DNA from: Rhodospirillales bacterium 69-11
GTDB taxonomy: Bacteria > Pseudomonadota > Alphaproteobacteria > Acetobacterales > Acetobacteraceae
DNA: 59,127 nucleotides
NCBI GenBank assembly: GCA_001898425.1
Contig: MKTV01000005.1
Span: forward strand, 22,547 to 81,673
Direction: 5' to 3'
Of the stretch, positions 27,351 through 35,983 are shown piece by piece. Numbering within the stretch: position 1 is the first letter of the stretch; each line of letters starts with the position of its first letter. Position numbers and translations under genes: made by a program. The notes under the pieces are model-generated. The model ran no database searches. It was given only the letters and a program-made list of their open reading frames with translations, and was not told the DNA's origin.

Positions 27351-28943
27351 ATGTTGCGACGGGGATTCCTGGCGGGGACGGCCGGCCTGGTGGCGGCCGG
27401 GGCGGGGACGCTGGCGCGGCCGGCAATCGCACAACCGGCGGAGAAGCTGGTCTTCGTGCCGCAGGGCAACCTCGCCAGCCTCGACCCGGTCTGGACCACG
27501 GCGACCGTGACCCGGAACTATGCGTTCCTGGTGTTCGAGACGCTGTACGGCGTGGACGCGAAGCTGAACCCGAAGCCGCAGATGGTGGAGGGCCACACCG
27601 TCTCCGACGACGGCAAGCGCTGGACCATGGCGCTGCGCCCCGGCCTCACCTTCCATGACGGGGAGAAGGTGCTGGCGCGGGACTGCGTCGCCTCCCTCCA
27701 GCGCTGGATGAAGCGCGACGCGATCGGCCAGCTGCTGGGCGCGCGGCTCGACGCGCTGGAAGCGCCGGACGACCGGACCCTGGTGTTCCGGCTGAACAAG
27801 CCGTTCGCCGCGCTGCCCTATGCGCTGGGCAAGACGCAGCCGAGTGCGGCGGTGATCATGCCGGCGCGGCTCGCGGCGACGGATCCGTTCAAGCCGGTGA
27901 CGGAGGCCATCGGCAACGGCCCGTACAAGTTCGAGGCGAAGGAGTTCAACTCGGGCAACCTCGCGGTGTTCACGAAGCACACGGGCTACGTGCCGCGCGA
28001 CGAGCCGCCCGACTTCACCGCCGGCGGCAAGCGCGCCTATATCGAGCGGATCGAGTGGCGCATCGTGCCCGAGGCCGCCACCGCCGCGAACGCGCTGGCG
28101 GCCGGGGAGGTCGACTGGGTCGAGCAGCCGATCCCCGACCTGCTGCCCATGCTGAAGCGCAACGCCGACGTGGTGGTGGATCGGCTCGACCCGTACGGGC
28201 TCTACCCGGTCGGCCGCTTCAACACGCTGCAGGGCCCGACCGCGAAGCAGGGCGTGCGGCAGGCGATCCTGGCGGCGGTCGACCCGGTCGAGGTGATGCA
28301 GGCGGTGGTGGGCGACGATCCCAGCGCCTATCACGCGCCGATCGGCTGCTACCTGTACGGAACGCCGTCGGCGAACGACGCGGGCATGGACCGGCTGGGC
28401 GGCAAGAAGCCGGTGGCCGAGATCAAGGCGATGCTGCAGCAGGCCGGCTATGACGGCGAGAAGCTCGTCCTGCTGCATCCGACCGACCAGCCCTTCTACG
28501 ATGCGATGTCGCAGGTGCTGGCGGCGACCATGAAGCGGATCGGCATCAACGTGGACGACCAGTCGATGGACTGGGGCACGGTGGTCCAGCGGCGCAACAG
28601 CCGCGAGCCGCTGGACAAGGGCGGCTGGTCCATGTTCCCCGCCTCCTTCCCGGCCGCCGACTACCTCGATCCGCTGGGCGCGCCGGCGCTGCGCGGCAAC
28701 GGGCCCAAGGCGTGGTACGGCTGGCCCAGCATGCCGAAGGTGGAGGAGTTGCATTCGGCCTGGCTGGACGCGACCGACGAGGCGACCCGGAAGAAGCTCG
28801 CGGCGGAGATCCAGCTCGACGTGCTCACCTACGCGCCCTACGTGCCGCTGGGCCAGTACTCGCTGGCGACCGCCTGGCGGAAGTCGGTGACGGGGCAGCT
28901 CCGCGGGCCCGTGCCGGTGTTCTGGAACCTGCAGAAGGCATGA
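27351..28943 (+). CDS. ABC transporter substrate-binding protein, family 5 (peptide/nickel type)
   Basis: 530 residues. A Tat-like signal (MLRRGFLAG to RPAIAQ) precedes a family 5 solute-binding fold: LASLDPVWTTATVTRNYAFLVFETLYGVD, MVEGHTVSDDGKRWTMALRPGLTFHDGEKV and VRQAILAAVDPVEVMQAVVG. Family members bind oligopeptides, dipeptides, glutathione or metal chelates in the periplasm. No permease or ATPase genes adjoin, so it works with components encoded elsewhere. GAGGGGAAG lies just before the ATG. The 125 bp after its stop are entirely the repeat at 28949-29067. Confidence 0.92.
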   Translation: MLRRGFLAGTAGLVAAGAGTLARPAIAQPAEKLVFVPQGNLASLDPVWTTATVTRNYAFLVFETLYGVDAKLNPKPQMVEGHTVSDDGKRWTMALRPGLTFHDGEKVLARDCVASLQRWMKRDAIGQLLGARLDALEAPDDRTLVFRLNKPFAALPYALGKTQPSAAVIMPARLAATDPFKPVTEAIGNGPYKFEAKEFNSGNLAVFTKHTGYVPRDEPPDFTAGGKRAYIERIEWRIVPEAATAANALAAGEVDWVEQPIPDLLPMLKRNADVVVDRLDPYGLYPVGRFNTLQGPTAKQGVRQAILAAVDPVEVMQAVVGDDPSAYHAPIGCYLYGTPSANDAGMDRLGGKKPVAEIKAMLQQAGYDGEKLVLLHPTDQPFYDAMSQVLAATMKRIGINVDDQSMDWGTVVQRRNSREPLDKGGWSMFPASFPAADYLDPLGAPALRGNGPKAWYGWPSMPKVEELHSAWLDATDEATRKKLAAEIQLDVLTYAPYVPLGQYSLATAWRKSVTGQLRGPVPVFWNLQKA

Positions 28944-28948
28944 TCGCG

Positions 28949-29067
28949 ATGAGCCTCTTCGCTCATCGGGATCCTGGCGTGGGGTTGGTGGGGCGACCAC
29001 GCCCAAACGAAGACAATACCGCGCGCCGAGGTGATCTGCATGCGAGTCGAACGTTGAGCGCGCCGGT
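28949..29067 (+). repeat. About 120-bp dispersed element, copy A, ending at the crcB start
   Basis: It begins ATGAGCCTCTTCGCTCATCG (a small hairpin), runs through GGCGTGGGGTTGGTGGGGCG and GGTGATCTGCATGC, and ends GAGCGCGCCGGT directly before ATG 29068. An inverted copy about 88% alike by eye lies at 39362-39485 and ends at the start codon of the puuE-like gene in the same relative orientation. Confidence 0.88.
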
Positions 29068-29454
29068 ATGACCATGGGCGGCGTCCTCTGGGTCGCGGCC
29101 GGCGGTGCCCTCGGCAGCGTCGCGCGGTTCTGGCTCGCGGCCGCGGTGGCGGCGCTGACCGGACCGGCCTTCCCCTGGGGGACGCTGCTGATCAATGTCG
29201 GCGGCTCGTTCCTGATCGGCTGGTTCGGCGCGATGACCGGGCTGCGCGGGGCGTGGGACGTGCCGCCCGACATCCGGCTGTTCGTGCTGGTCGGGATCTG
29301 CGGCGGGTTCACCACCTTCTCCTCCTTCAGCCTGCAGACGGTGGAGCTGCTGGAAGCAGGCGAGGTCCTGCGCGCCGGCGGCTATGTCGTGGGATCGGTG
29401 GTGCTGTGCCTGCTCGCGACCTGGGCGGGGCTCGCCGCCGGACGGGGCGCATGA
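29068..29454 (+). CDS. crcB: Fluoride channel CrcB (Fluc)
   Basis: 128 residues with four membrane helices and the Fluc family signature: GGALGSVARFW (helix 1), WGTLLINVGGSFLIGWF (with the conserved Asn of the pore) and GICGGFTTFSSFS (the TFSTF-type phenylalanine-box motif). It lets fluoride leave the cytoplasm. No fluoride riboswitch consensus is visible upstream; the 5' region is a dispersed repeat. The universal stress gene overlaps its stop by ATGA, so the two are coupled. Confidence 0.94.
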   Translation: MTMGGVLWVAAGGALGSVARFWLAAAVAALTGPAFPWGTLLINVGGSFLIGWFGAMTGLRGAWDVPPDIRLFVLVGICGGFTTFSSFSLQTVELLEAGEVLRAGGYVVGSVVLCLLATWAGLAAGRGA

Positions 29455-30251
29455 GCGCGCGCGTCCTCGCGCTGCTGCTCGACCCGGCCGGGGCCGCCGG
29501 GTGCCTCGACGCGGTGGCCGGCGCCTGCCGCGCGCTGCCCGGCGCGCGGGTGTCCGGGCTGCATGTCCGCGCCGATCCGGCCGGCGCGATCATGCCGACC
29601 GAGGAGGTGCTGACGGCGGAGCGCCAGGCCGCGATGGCGGCGGAGGCGGCGCGCGGCGCGGCGGCGATCCGGTCGGCCTGGGAGTCCTGGCCGCACCCGG
29701 AGCTGCGCGCCGACTGGCGGGAGGAGGCGGGCGATCCCGCGTCGCTCGCCCGCGCGGCGGGGGCGTTCGCGCTGGTGGCGATGACGTTGCCGCGACATGA
29801 CGGCCTGCCCGCGCATCGTGCCGCGCTGGATGCGCTGCTGTTCACGGAAGGCCAGCCGGTCCTGGTCGTGCCGGCAGGCTGGACCGGCGGCTTCGGCCGT
29901 CATCTCGCCGCCGGCTGGCGCGACACGGCGGGCACGCGCCGCGCACTGGCCTCCGCGCGGCCCTGGCTGGAAGCGGCGGAGCGGGTGACGCTGCTCGCGG
30001 TGACCGCGGACGATCCCGCCTGGCCCGGGGACGCGCCCGGGTCGCTGGAGGCGGGGCGCGTGGAGCGGCGAAAAATCGACCCGGCGGGGCGGGAGGAGGG
30101 CGATTCGCTGCTTGCGGCGGTGGCGCAGGCCGGTGCTGATGGTTTAGTGATGGGCGCGTACCGGCGCAGCCGGGTGATGGAGTGGATCCTGGGCGGGGTC
30201 ACGCGGCACTGCCTTCAGGCGGCGGCGTGTCCGTTGCTGATGGTCCATTGA
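29451..30251 (+). CDS. Universal stress protein, tandem UspA-like
   Basis: 266 residues. The C-terminal end carries the UspA nucleotide-loop pattern (GADGLVMGAYRRSRVMEWILGGVTRHCLQAAACPLLMVH), close to G-2X-G-9X-G(S/T). The first half has a degenerate Usp fold (VLALLLDPAGAAG..., with LPVLVVPAG-like ending near 140), so two Usp folds are fused. Function is stress adaptation through ATP binding; partners are unknown. Translation is coupled to crcB through ATGA. Confidence 0.82.
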   Translation: MSARVLALLLDPAGAAGCLDAVAGACRALPGARVSGLHVRADPAGAIMPTEEVLTAERQAAMAAEAARGAAAIRSAWESWPHPELRADWREEAGDPASLARAAGAFALVAMTLPRHDGLPAHRAALDALLFTEGQPVLVVPAGWTGGFGRHLAAGWRDTAGTRRALASARPWLEAAERVTLLAVTADDPAWPGDAPGSLEAGRVERRKIDPAGREEGDSLLAAVAQAGADGLVMGAYRRSRVMEWILGGVTRHCLQAAACPLLMVH

Positions 30252-30414
30252 GTCCCCGGCCAGGCCGGTGTTGGTTTGGCTTGGGTGACCACGAGGGGCG
30301 GAACGAACCGCCCGATGCGGGACGGCGACGTCACGTGGCCCCGCCGGGGAGGTTCGGTTTGCATCGGCACATATGCACCGCCACCGGTCGCATCAGGGAC
30401 GGGATTGCCTGCAC

Positions 30415-31470
30415 ATGAAGATTCTTCTGACCGGGGGCTGCGGTTTCATCGGCTCCGCCGTGGTGCGCCACCTGCTGCGCGACACCGGCCATGTGGTGGT
30501 CAACGTCGACAAGATGACCTACGCCGCGTCAGAGGATGCGCTCGAGGAAGGGCGCGGCCATGACCGCCACGTGCTGGTGCGGGCCGATATCGCCGATGCG
30601 GCGGCGATGCGGCAGGTCTTCGCGACGCATGATCCGGACGTGGTGATGCATCTCGCGGCGGAAAGCCATGTCGACCGCTCGATCGATGGCCCGTCCGACT
30701 TCGTGCAGACCAACGTGGTCGGCACGTTCACCCTGCTGGAGGCGGCGCGGCGGCACCATGCCGGCCTGACCGGCGCGCGGCGGACGGCGTTCCGCTTCCA
30801 CCACGTCTCCACCGACGAGGTGTTCGGCGCGCTGGAGGCCGACGACCCGGCCTTCACCGAAGACACGCCCTATGACCCTCGCAGCCCCTATTCCGCGACC
30901 AAGGCGGCCTCCGACCACCTGGTCCGCGCCTGGTTCCACACCTATGGCCTGCCCACGCTGGTCAGCAACACCTGCAACAACTACGGCCCCTGGCAATTCC
31001 CCGAGAAGCTGATCCCGCTGATCACGCTGAATGCGCTCGAGGGCAAGGACCTGCCGGTCTATGGCGACGGGTCCAACATGCGGGACTGGCTCTACGTCGA
31101 CGACCATGCCGCGGCGCTGGTGCGCGTGCTGGAACGGGGGGAGATCGGCGCGACCTACGCGATCGGCGGCCGGCAGCCGCGCACCAACCTGCAGGTGGTG
31201 CGCACGATCTGCGCGCTGCTCGACCAGCGCGTGCCCGATCCCGCCGGCCCGCGCGAGCGGCTGATCCGCTTCGTCGCCGATCGGCCGGGCCATGATTTCC
31301 GCTACGAGATCGACCCCAGCCGCACCGAGATGGCGCTCGACTGGGTCGCGCCGCACGATTTCGAGACGGGGCTCGCCCGCACCGTCGACTGGTACCTGGC
31401 GAACCGCCCCTGGTGGGAGGGCGTGCGCGCCGCGCGCTATGCCGGCCAGCGCCTGGGCACGGCGGCCTGA
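30415..31470 (+). CDS. rmlB: dTDP-glucose 4,6-dehydratase
   Basis: 351 residues, extended short-chain dehydrogenase fold. NAD-binding GGCGFIGS (8-15), [22 protein letters not shown] and the catalytic pair in YSATKAASD are all present, as is [14 protein letters not shown]. It turns dTDP-glucose into dTDP-4-keto-6-deoxyglucose, the second step of dTDP-L-rhamnose synthesis. ATG 30415 is preferred on alignment grounds (MKILLTGG start); an in-frame ATG at 30373 adds 14 unconserved residues. First gene of rmlBACD-GT2. Confidence 0.96.
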   Translation: MKILLTGGCGFIGSAVVRHLLRDTGHVVVNVDKMTYAASEDALEEGRGHDRHVLVRADIADAAAMRQVFATHDPDVVMHLAAESHVDRSIDGPSDFVQTNVVGTFTLLEAARRHHAGLTGARRTAFRFHHVSTDEVFGALEADDPAFTEDTPYDPRSPYSATKAASDHLVRAWFHTYGLPTLVSNTCNNYGPWQFPEKLIPLITLNALEGKDLPVYGDGSNMRDWLYVDDHAAALVRVLERGEIGATYAIGGRQPRTNLQVVRTICALLDQRVPDPAGPRERLIRFVADRPGHDFRYEIDPSRTEMALDWVAPHDFETGLARTVDWYLANRPWWEGVRAARYAGQRLGTAA

Positions 31471-31653
31471 CATCGGGGTTGGCCGTGGGCCCGCCCCAAA
31501 ACGCCCATTCCTGGCACGTGCCTGGTGGGCTGATCCCGAAACGGCCTTCTTCTTGCATGTCGTTTCGCGAATGGACTTCGCATTGGTTTCGCCCATGACG
31601 TTGCATCACGAGGCCGGCCCGAACGCGATCGGTCCGGAGGGAGACAGCACGCG

Positions 31654-32529
31654 ATGAAAGGCATCCTGCTCGCCGGCGGCTCCGGCACACGGCTGCATCC
31701 GATGACCCTGGCGGCCTCGAAGCAGCTGCTGCCGGTCTACGACAAGCCGATGGTCTACTACCCGCTCTCGACGCTGATGCTGGCGGGGATCCAGGACATC
31801 ATGGTGATCTCCACGCCCGAGGACCTGCCGCAGTTCAAGCGCCTGCTGGGCGATGGCAGCAAGTTCGGCATCCGCTTCGCCTATGCCGTGCAGCCGAAGC
31901 CCGACGGCATCGCACAGGCCTTCCTGATCGCCCGCGACTGGCTGGCCGGCGACGCCTGCGCCCTCGCCCTCGGCGACAACCTGATCCATGCCGATCACCT
32001 GTCCACGCTGATGCGCACCGCGGCGTCCCGCCCGGTCGGCGCCTCGGTCTTCGCCTATCGGGTGCGCGATCCGGAACGCTACGGCGTGGTCGCCTTCGAC
32101 GAGACCGGCCGCGCCATCGAGATCGTGGAGAAGCCGGCCGCGCCGACCTCCAACTGGGCGGTGACCGGCCTCTATTTCTACGACAAGCACGTCAACGACA
32201 TCGCGCCGCAGATCCGCCCCTCGCCGCGCGGCGAGCTCGAGATCACGGACCTCAACCACGTCTATCTCGAGATGGGCACGCTGCACGTCGAGAAGCTCTC
32301 GCGCGGCTGCGCGTGGCTCGACGCCGGCACGCCCGACAGCCTGTTGCAGGCCGCGACCTTCGTGCAGACCATCCAGTCGCGCACCGGCATGCTGGTCGGC
32401 TCCCCCGAGGAGGTCGCGTTCCGCATGGGCTACATCGATGCGGACGCCTTGCGCGCCCATGCCCGCGGTCTCGGCAAGACGGATCTCGGCCGCGCGCTGC
32501 TCGAGCTCGCCGAGGGAGAAGCGCTGTGA
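31654..32529 (+). CDS. rmlA: Glucose-1-phosphate thymidylyltransferase
   Basis: 291 residues with nucleotidyltransferase motif [31 protein letters not shown] at the N-terminus, LALGDNLIH, and EIVEKP with the allosteric-type C-terminal region. It makes dTDP-glucose from dTTP and glucose-1-phosphate, the first step to dTDP-rhamnose. GGAGGGAG precedes the ATG. A 183-bp gap separates it from rmlB; that gap holds GGCACGTGCC (31513-31522) but no recognisable gene or terminator. Confidence 0.97.
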   Translation: MKGILLAGGSGTRLHPMTLAASKQLLPVYDKPMVYYPLSTLMLAGIQDIMVISTPEDLPQFKRLLGDGSKFGIRFAYAVQPKPDGIAQAFLIARDWLAGDACALALGDNLIHADHLSTLMRTAASRPVGASVFAYRVRDPERYGVVAFDETGRAIEIVEKPAAPTSNWAVTGLYFYDKHVNDIAPQIRPSPRGELEITDLNHVYLEMGTLHVEKLSRGCAWLDAGTPDSLLQAATFVQTIQSRTGMLVGSPEEVAFRMGYIDADALRAHARGLGKTDLGRALLELAEGEAL

Positions 32530-33077
32530 ACGTCGAACCGCTCGCCATCCCCGACGTCAAGCTGGTCACGCCGCCGAAATTCGGCGACTCCCGCGGCTTC
32601 TTCTCCGAGACCTGGAACGGCAAGCGCTTCGCCGCCGCCGGGATCGAGGGGCCGTTCCTGCAGGACAACCACGCCTTCTCCGCCGAACGCGGCGTGCTGC
32701 GCGGGCTGCACTGCCAGGTCGGGCCGAACGCGCAGGGCAAGCTCGTGCGCGTGGTGCGTGGCGCGATCTGGGACGTGGCGGTGGACGCGCGGCGGGAGTC
32801 ACCCACGTTCGGCCGCTGGGTGGGCGCCGAGATCAGCGCCGCGAACTGGCGGCAGATCTGGGTGCCGGTCGGGTTCCTGCACGGCTACGTCACGCTCGAG
32901 CCCGACACCGAGGTGATCTACAAGGTGACCGGCGAATACGACAAGGCGGCGGAGCGGGGCGTGATCTGGAACGACCCCGCGATCGGCATCGACTGGCCGA
33001 TCGACCCGGCGATCGTCACGCTGTCCGACAAGGACAAGATCCTGCCGAACCTCGCCGGGTGCGGGACGTTGTTCTGA
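32526..33077 (+). CDS. rmlC: dTDP-4-dehydrorhamnose 3,5-epimerase
   Basis: 183 residues, cupin fold. [13 protein letters not shown], the catalytic His in [23 protein letters not shown], and [23 protein letters not shown] are all typical. It epimerises C3 and C5 of the 4-keto-6-deoxy sugar. The GTG start at 32526 overlaps the rmlA stop by GTGA, so the two are coupled. Confidence 0.96.
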   Translation: MNVEPLAIPDVKLVTPPKFGDSRGFFSETWNGKRFAAAGIEGPFLQDNHAFSAERGVLRGLHCQVGPNAQGKLVRVVRGAIWDVAVDARRESPTFGRWVGAEISAANWRQIWVPVGFLHGYVTLEPDTEVIYKVTGEYDKAAERGVIWNDPAIGIDWPIDPAIVTLSDKDKILPNLAGCGTLF

Positions 33078-33080
33078 GCC

Positions 33081-33968
33081 ATGGGTCCGATCCTCGTCAC
33101 CGGCGGCACCGGCCAGCTCGCCCGCGCGCTCGATGCCGCCGCCCCCGACCGCGTGCGCCGCGTCGGGCGGCCCGATTTCGATTTCGACCGGCCGGAGACG
33201 CTCGATGCGCGCTTCGCGGCGATCCGCCCGGCGCTGGTGGTCAACGCCGCCGCCTACACCGCCGTCGATGCCGCCGAGGATGACGCGGAGGCCGCCTATC
33301 GCGCCAACCGGGACGGGCCCGCGACGCTCGCGCGGCTCTGCGCCGAAGCGGGGATCCCGCTGATCCACGTCTCCACCGACTACGTGTTCGACGGCGCCAA
33401 GGGTGCGCCCTACGTGGAGACCGATCCGGTTTCCCCGCAGGGCGTGTACGGCGCGAGCAAGCTCGCCGGCGAGCAGGCGGTGCTGGCGTCCGATGCGCAG
33501 GCGACGATCCTGCGGACCTCCTGGGTCTATGCGGCCGAGGGCAAGAACTTCGTCCGCACCATGCTCACGGTGGGCGCGACGCGCGACCGGCTGACCGTGG
33601 TCGCCGACCAGCGCGGCTGCCCGACCACCGCCGCCGACCTCGCCGCCGCCATCCTGGCGATCGCCGACCGCATCGCCGCGAGCGGCTGGCGGCCGGACTA
33701 CGGGGGCGTGTTCCACGCCGCCGGCAGCGGAGAGACCACGTGGTTCGGCCTCGCCACCGCGACGTTCGAGGAAGCGGCCCGCCACGGCGCCAAGGTGCCG
33801 GAGGTGGCGCCGATCGCCACCGCCGACTGGCCGACCAAGGCGAGGCGCCCGGCCGACTCCCGGCTCGATTGCGGCAAGCTCGACGCGGTGTTCGGCATCC
33901 GGCTGCCGCCCTGGCGCGACAGCCTGGTCCGCACCATCGACGCGATCTACGCGCAGCCTCGCGGCTGA
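33081..33968 (+). CDS. rmlD: dTDP-4-dehydrorhamnose reductase
   Basis: 295 residues. NADPH-binding ILVTGGTGQLARAL, VNAAAYTAVDAAEDD, HVSTDYVFDG and the catalytic YGASKLAGE motif identify RmlD. It reduces the keto sugar to dTDP-L-rhamnose, completing the pathway. It starts 3 bp after rmlC, and the glycosyltransferase starts 3 bp after its stop. Confidence 0.96.
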   Translation: MGPILVTGGTGQLARALDAAAPDRVRRVGRPDFDFDRPETLDARFAAIRPALVVNAAAYTAVDAAEDDAEAAYRANRDGPATLARLCAEAGIPLIHVSTDYVFDGAKGAPYVETDPVSPQGVYGASKLAGEQAVLASDAQATILRTSWVYAAEGKNFVRTMLTVGATRDRLTVVADQRGCPTTAADLAAAILAIADRIAASGWRPDYGGVFHAAGSGETTWFGLATATFEEAARHGAKVPEVAPIATADWPTKARRPADSRLDCGKLDAVFGIRLPPWRDSLVRTIDAIYAQPRG

Positions 33969-33971
33969 GGG

Positions 33972-34958
33972 ATGAGCACGCCCGCCCCCATGCGGGTCGC
34001 GATCCTGCTGTCCACCTTCAACGGCGCGCGCTTCCTCGGGCCGCAATTGCACAGCCTGCTGGGCCAGACGCACCGCGACTGGGTGCTGTACTGGCGCGAC
34101 GACGGCTCGACCGACGGGACGGTGCCGCTGATGCAGGCGTTCCTGGCGCGCCTGCCGCCGTCCCAGGCGGTCGTGCTCGAGGCGGGGGAGCGGGTGGGGC
34201 TCACCGAGAGCTTCCTGCGGCTGCTGCGGGCGGCGACGCGAGACGGGCTGCCCTTCGCCGCCTTCGCCGACCAGGACGATCTGTGGCTGCCCGAGAAGCT
34301 CGCCCGCGCCGTGGCGGCCTTCGAGCCGGTGCGCCCCGGTGTCCTCGGCCTGTATTTCGCGCGGCAGGTGCTGGTCGATGCCGACCTGCGGCGGATCGCG
34401 ATCTCCTTCCCGCTGCGCCGCCCGCCCGGGTTCCCCACGGCGCTGACCCAGAACGTCGCGACCGGCTGCACCGTGGTGATGAACCGCGCGGCGATGGAGA
34501 CCGTGGCGGCGAGCCGCGCGCCCGCCGCCTGCCTGCACGACTGGTGGAGCTACCTGGTGGTGGCCGCCGGCGGCGGCGTGCTGCTGGCCGACCCGGAGCC
34601 GGTCGTGCTGTACCGGCAGCACACCGGCAACGTGGTGGGCGCGCCCACCAGCCTGCTGCGCCGCGGCGTCGCCGCGCTGCGCCGCGGACCGGCCGCGTTC
34701 ATGCGCATCTTCCGCCAGAACGTCGCCGCGCTGATCGACCAGCCGGCGCTGCTGACACCCGCCGCGCGGGCCGACCTGCTGAGCGTCGCGCAGGCCCTGC
34801 AGGGCGGCCACCTCGCGCGGCTGCGGGCGCTCCGGCACCCGGGGCTGCGGCGGCAGACCTGGGCCGAGACGCTGGTCTTCCAGCTCTGGTTCGTGCTCGC
34901 CCCGCGCGACGACGCCGCTTCTGACCAAACCGTGAGGCCGGCTCTCCGGCGATCGTGA
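33972..34958 (+). CDS. Family 2 glycosyltransferase, rhamnosyltransferase-like
   Basis: 328 residues. A GT2 fold starts with RVAILLSTFNGARFL and continues with YWRDDGSTDGT, FADQDDLWLPEKLARA (the DXD-type metal site), TQNVATGCTVVMNRAA and LHDWW. It is close in pattern to WcaA/RfbF-like rhamnosyltransferases, and its place 3 bp behind rmlD suggests that it uses the dTDP-rhamnose made by this operon. The acceptor is unknown. Last gene of the operon. Confidence 0.9.
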   Translation: MSTPAPMRVAILLSTFNGARFLGPQLHSLLGQTHRDWVLYWRDDGSTDGTVPLMQAFLARLPPSQAVVLEAGERVGLTESFLRLLRAATRDGLPFAAFADQDDLWLPEKLARAVAAFEPVRPGVLGLYFARQVLVDADLRRIAISFPLRRPPGFPTALTQNVATGCTVVMNRAAMETVAASRAPAACLHDWWSYLVVAAGGGVLLADPEPVVLYRQHTGNVVGAPTSLLRRGVAALRRGPAAFMRIFRQNVAALIDQPALLTPAARADLLSVAQALQGGHLARLRALRHPGLRRQTWAETLVFQLWFVLAPRDDAASDQTVRPALRRS

Positions 34959-35048
34959 AGCCGGCCCCGGTGCAGACCGGTTGCCCTGTCGCAATATCGC
35001 CGTCCGTGAGTCCGGTTCTTCCGGACGAAACGGGCATGGGGATGAACA

Positions 35049-35726
35049 GTGCTGACACGAGCGAATTTCCTCCGCGGGGCGGTCGCCGCCCTTCCGCTGC
35101 TGGCGACCGGCCGCGTGGCGCTGGCCCAGTCGGACCAGCAGGCGGTGATCGACGGCGCCCGCAAGACGCTGGCGGACCTCCACCGTGACAAGGCCTTCGG
35201 CAACGCCCGCGCGCTGCTGCGGAAGGCCGAGGCGGTGATGATCGTGCCCAAGCTGTGGAAGGGCGGGTTCATCGTCGGCGGCGAAGGCGGCGAGGGCGTG
35301 CTGATGGTGCGCGGCAAGTCGGGCTGGAGCGACCCCGCGTTCTACGCGATCGGCTCCGCCTCCTTCGGGCTGCAGATCGGCCTGCAGCAGGCCGAGATGG
35401 TCATGCTGGTGATGACCCAGAAAGGCGTGCAGGCGCTGCTGCGGGACGAGTTCAAGTTCGGCGCGCAGGCCGGGATCGCGGTGGCGAACCTGGGATCGGG
35501 CGTCGAAGGCGCGATCGGCGGCGCGTCGCCGCCCGACATCGTCGTCTGGTCGTCCGGGACCGGCGTCTATGGCGGCCTGACGCTCGAGGGCTCGTTGATC
35601 AAGCCGCAGCCCGAGGACGACCGCGCGTTCTACGGCCGGCCGGTGACCACGCGTGAGGTGCTGTATGGCACGACCCCCTCCGCGAAGGCCGCCGGCCTGC
35701 GCCAGGCGCTGACGGGTCTGATGTGA
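35049..35726 (+). CDS. Secreted SYLF-domain (Ysc84-like) lipid-binding protein
   Basis: 225 residues. A signal peptide (about 1-26, ending ALAQ) is followed by the SYLF domain: KAEAVMIVPKLWKGGFIVGGEGGEGVLMVR, FYAIGSASFGLQIGLQQAEMVMLVMT and a Gly-rich end. In eukaryotes the domain binds phosphoinositides; the role of the bacterial secreted forms is unclear, probably envelope-associated. The start is GTG 35049, because the nearby ATG at 35042 is out of frame. Monocistronic. Confidence 0.88.
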   Translation: MLTRANFLRGAVAALPLLATGRVALAQSDQQAVIDGARKTLADLHRDKAFGNARALLRKAEAVMIVPKLWKGGFIVGGEGGEGVLMVRGKSGWSDPAFYAIGSASFGLQIGLQQAEMVMLVMTQKGVQALLRDEFKFGAQAGIAVANLGSGVEGAIGGASPPDIVVWSSGTGVYGGLTLEGSLIKPQPEDDRAFYGRPVTTREVLYGTTPSAKAAGLRQALTGLM

Positions 35727-35731
35727 AACCA

Positions 35732-35797
35732 GGGCGGGCGAGATTTCCGCGGACCCTCGCTTGCAGGCATGCGAGGACCATGGTAATTCGCCCGCCC
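35732..35797. other. Nested stem-loop between the SYLF gene and tRNA-Gln
   Basis: Outer arms GGGCGGGCGA (35732-35741) and TCGCCCGCCC (35788-35797) pair perfectly. Inside, CCTCGC (35755-35760) pairs with GCGAGG (35771-35776). It could be a factor-independent stop for the SYLF gene (no T run is seen), a processing signal for the tRNA 10 bp downstream, or a small structured RNA. Confidence 0.5.
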
Positions 35798-35806
35798 GCC
35801 GTCCTT

Positions 35807-35880
35807 TGGGGGATAGTTTAGCGGTAAAACTCCCGGCTCTGACCCGGGCATCCTTGGTTCGAATCCAGGTCCCCCAGCCA
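35807..35880 (+). tRNA. tRNA-Gln (anticodon CTG)
   Basis: A full cloverleaf: acceptor TGGGGGA/TCCCCCA, D arm with TAGCGGTAAAA, anticodon stem CCCGG/CCGGG with loop CTCTGAC (anticodon CTG, reading CAG), T arm with GGTTCGAATCC, discriminator G and an encoded CCA (35878-35880). The 100 bp after it contain three or four short copies of CCAGCGTTC, the first overlapping the tRNA 3' end. Confidence 0.96.
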
Positions 35881-35983
35881 GCGTTCCGCGCCGGCCAGCG
35901 TTCTCCACCAGCCAGCGTTCCCGACCGGCCCGCGCGACCAGCGCTCTCATGCTCCGCCGGCCGGTTCGGCCCCCGGTGGCCAG

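Noticed and set aside
28949-29067. Fluoride riboswitch expected before crcB
   Set aside because: The sequence between the binding-protein gene and crcB matches the inverted repeat at 39362-39485 instead, and I cannot find the conserved GG-GATGG and ACCGCC segments of the riboswitch.
30251-30414. Third, truncated copy of the 120-bp element near 30268-30290
   Set aside because: Only a short TTGGCTTGGG-type match is shared with copy B; too little to claim homology.
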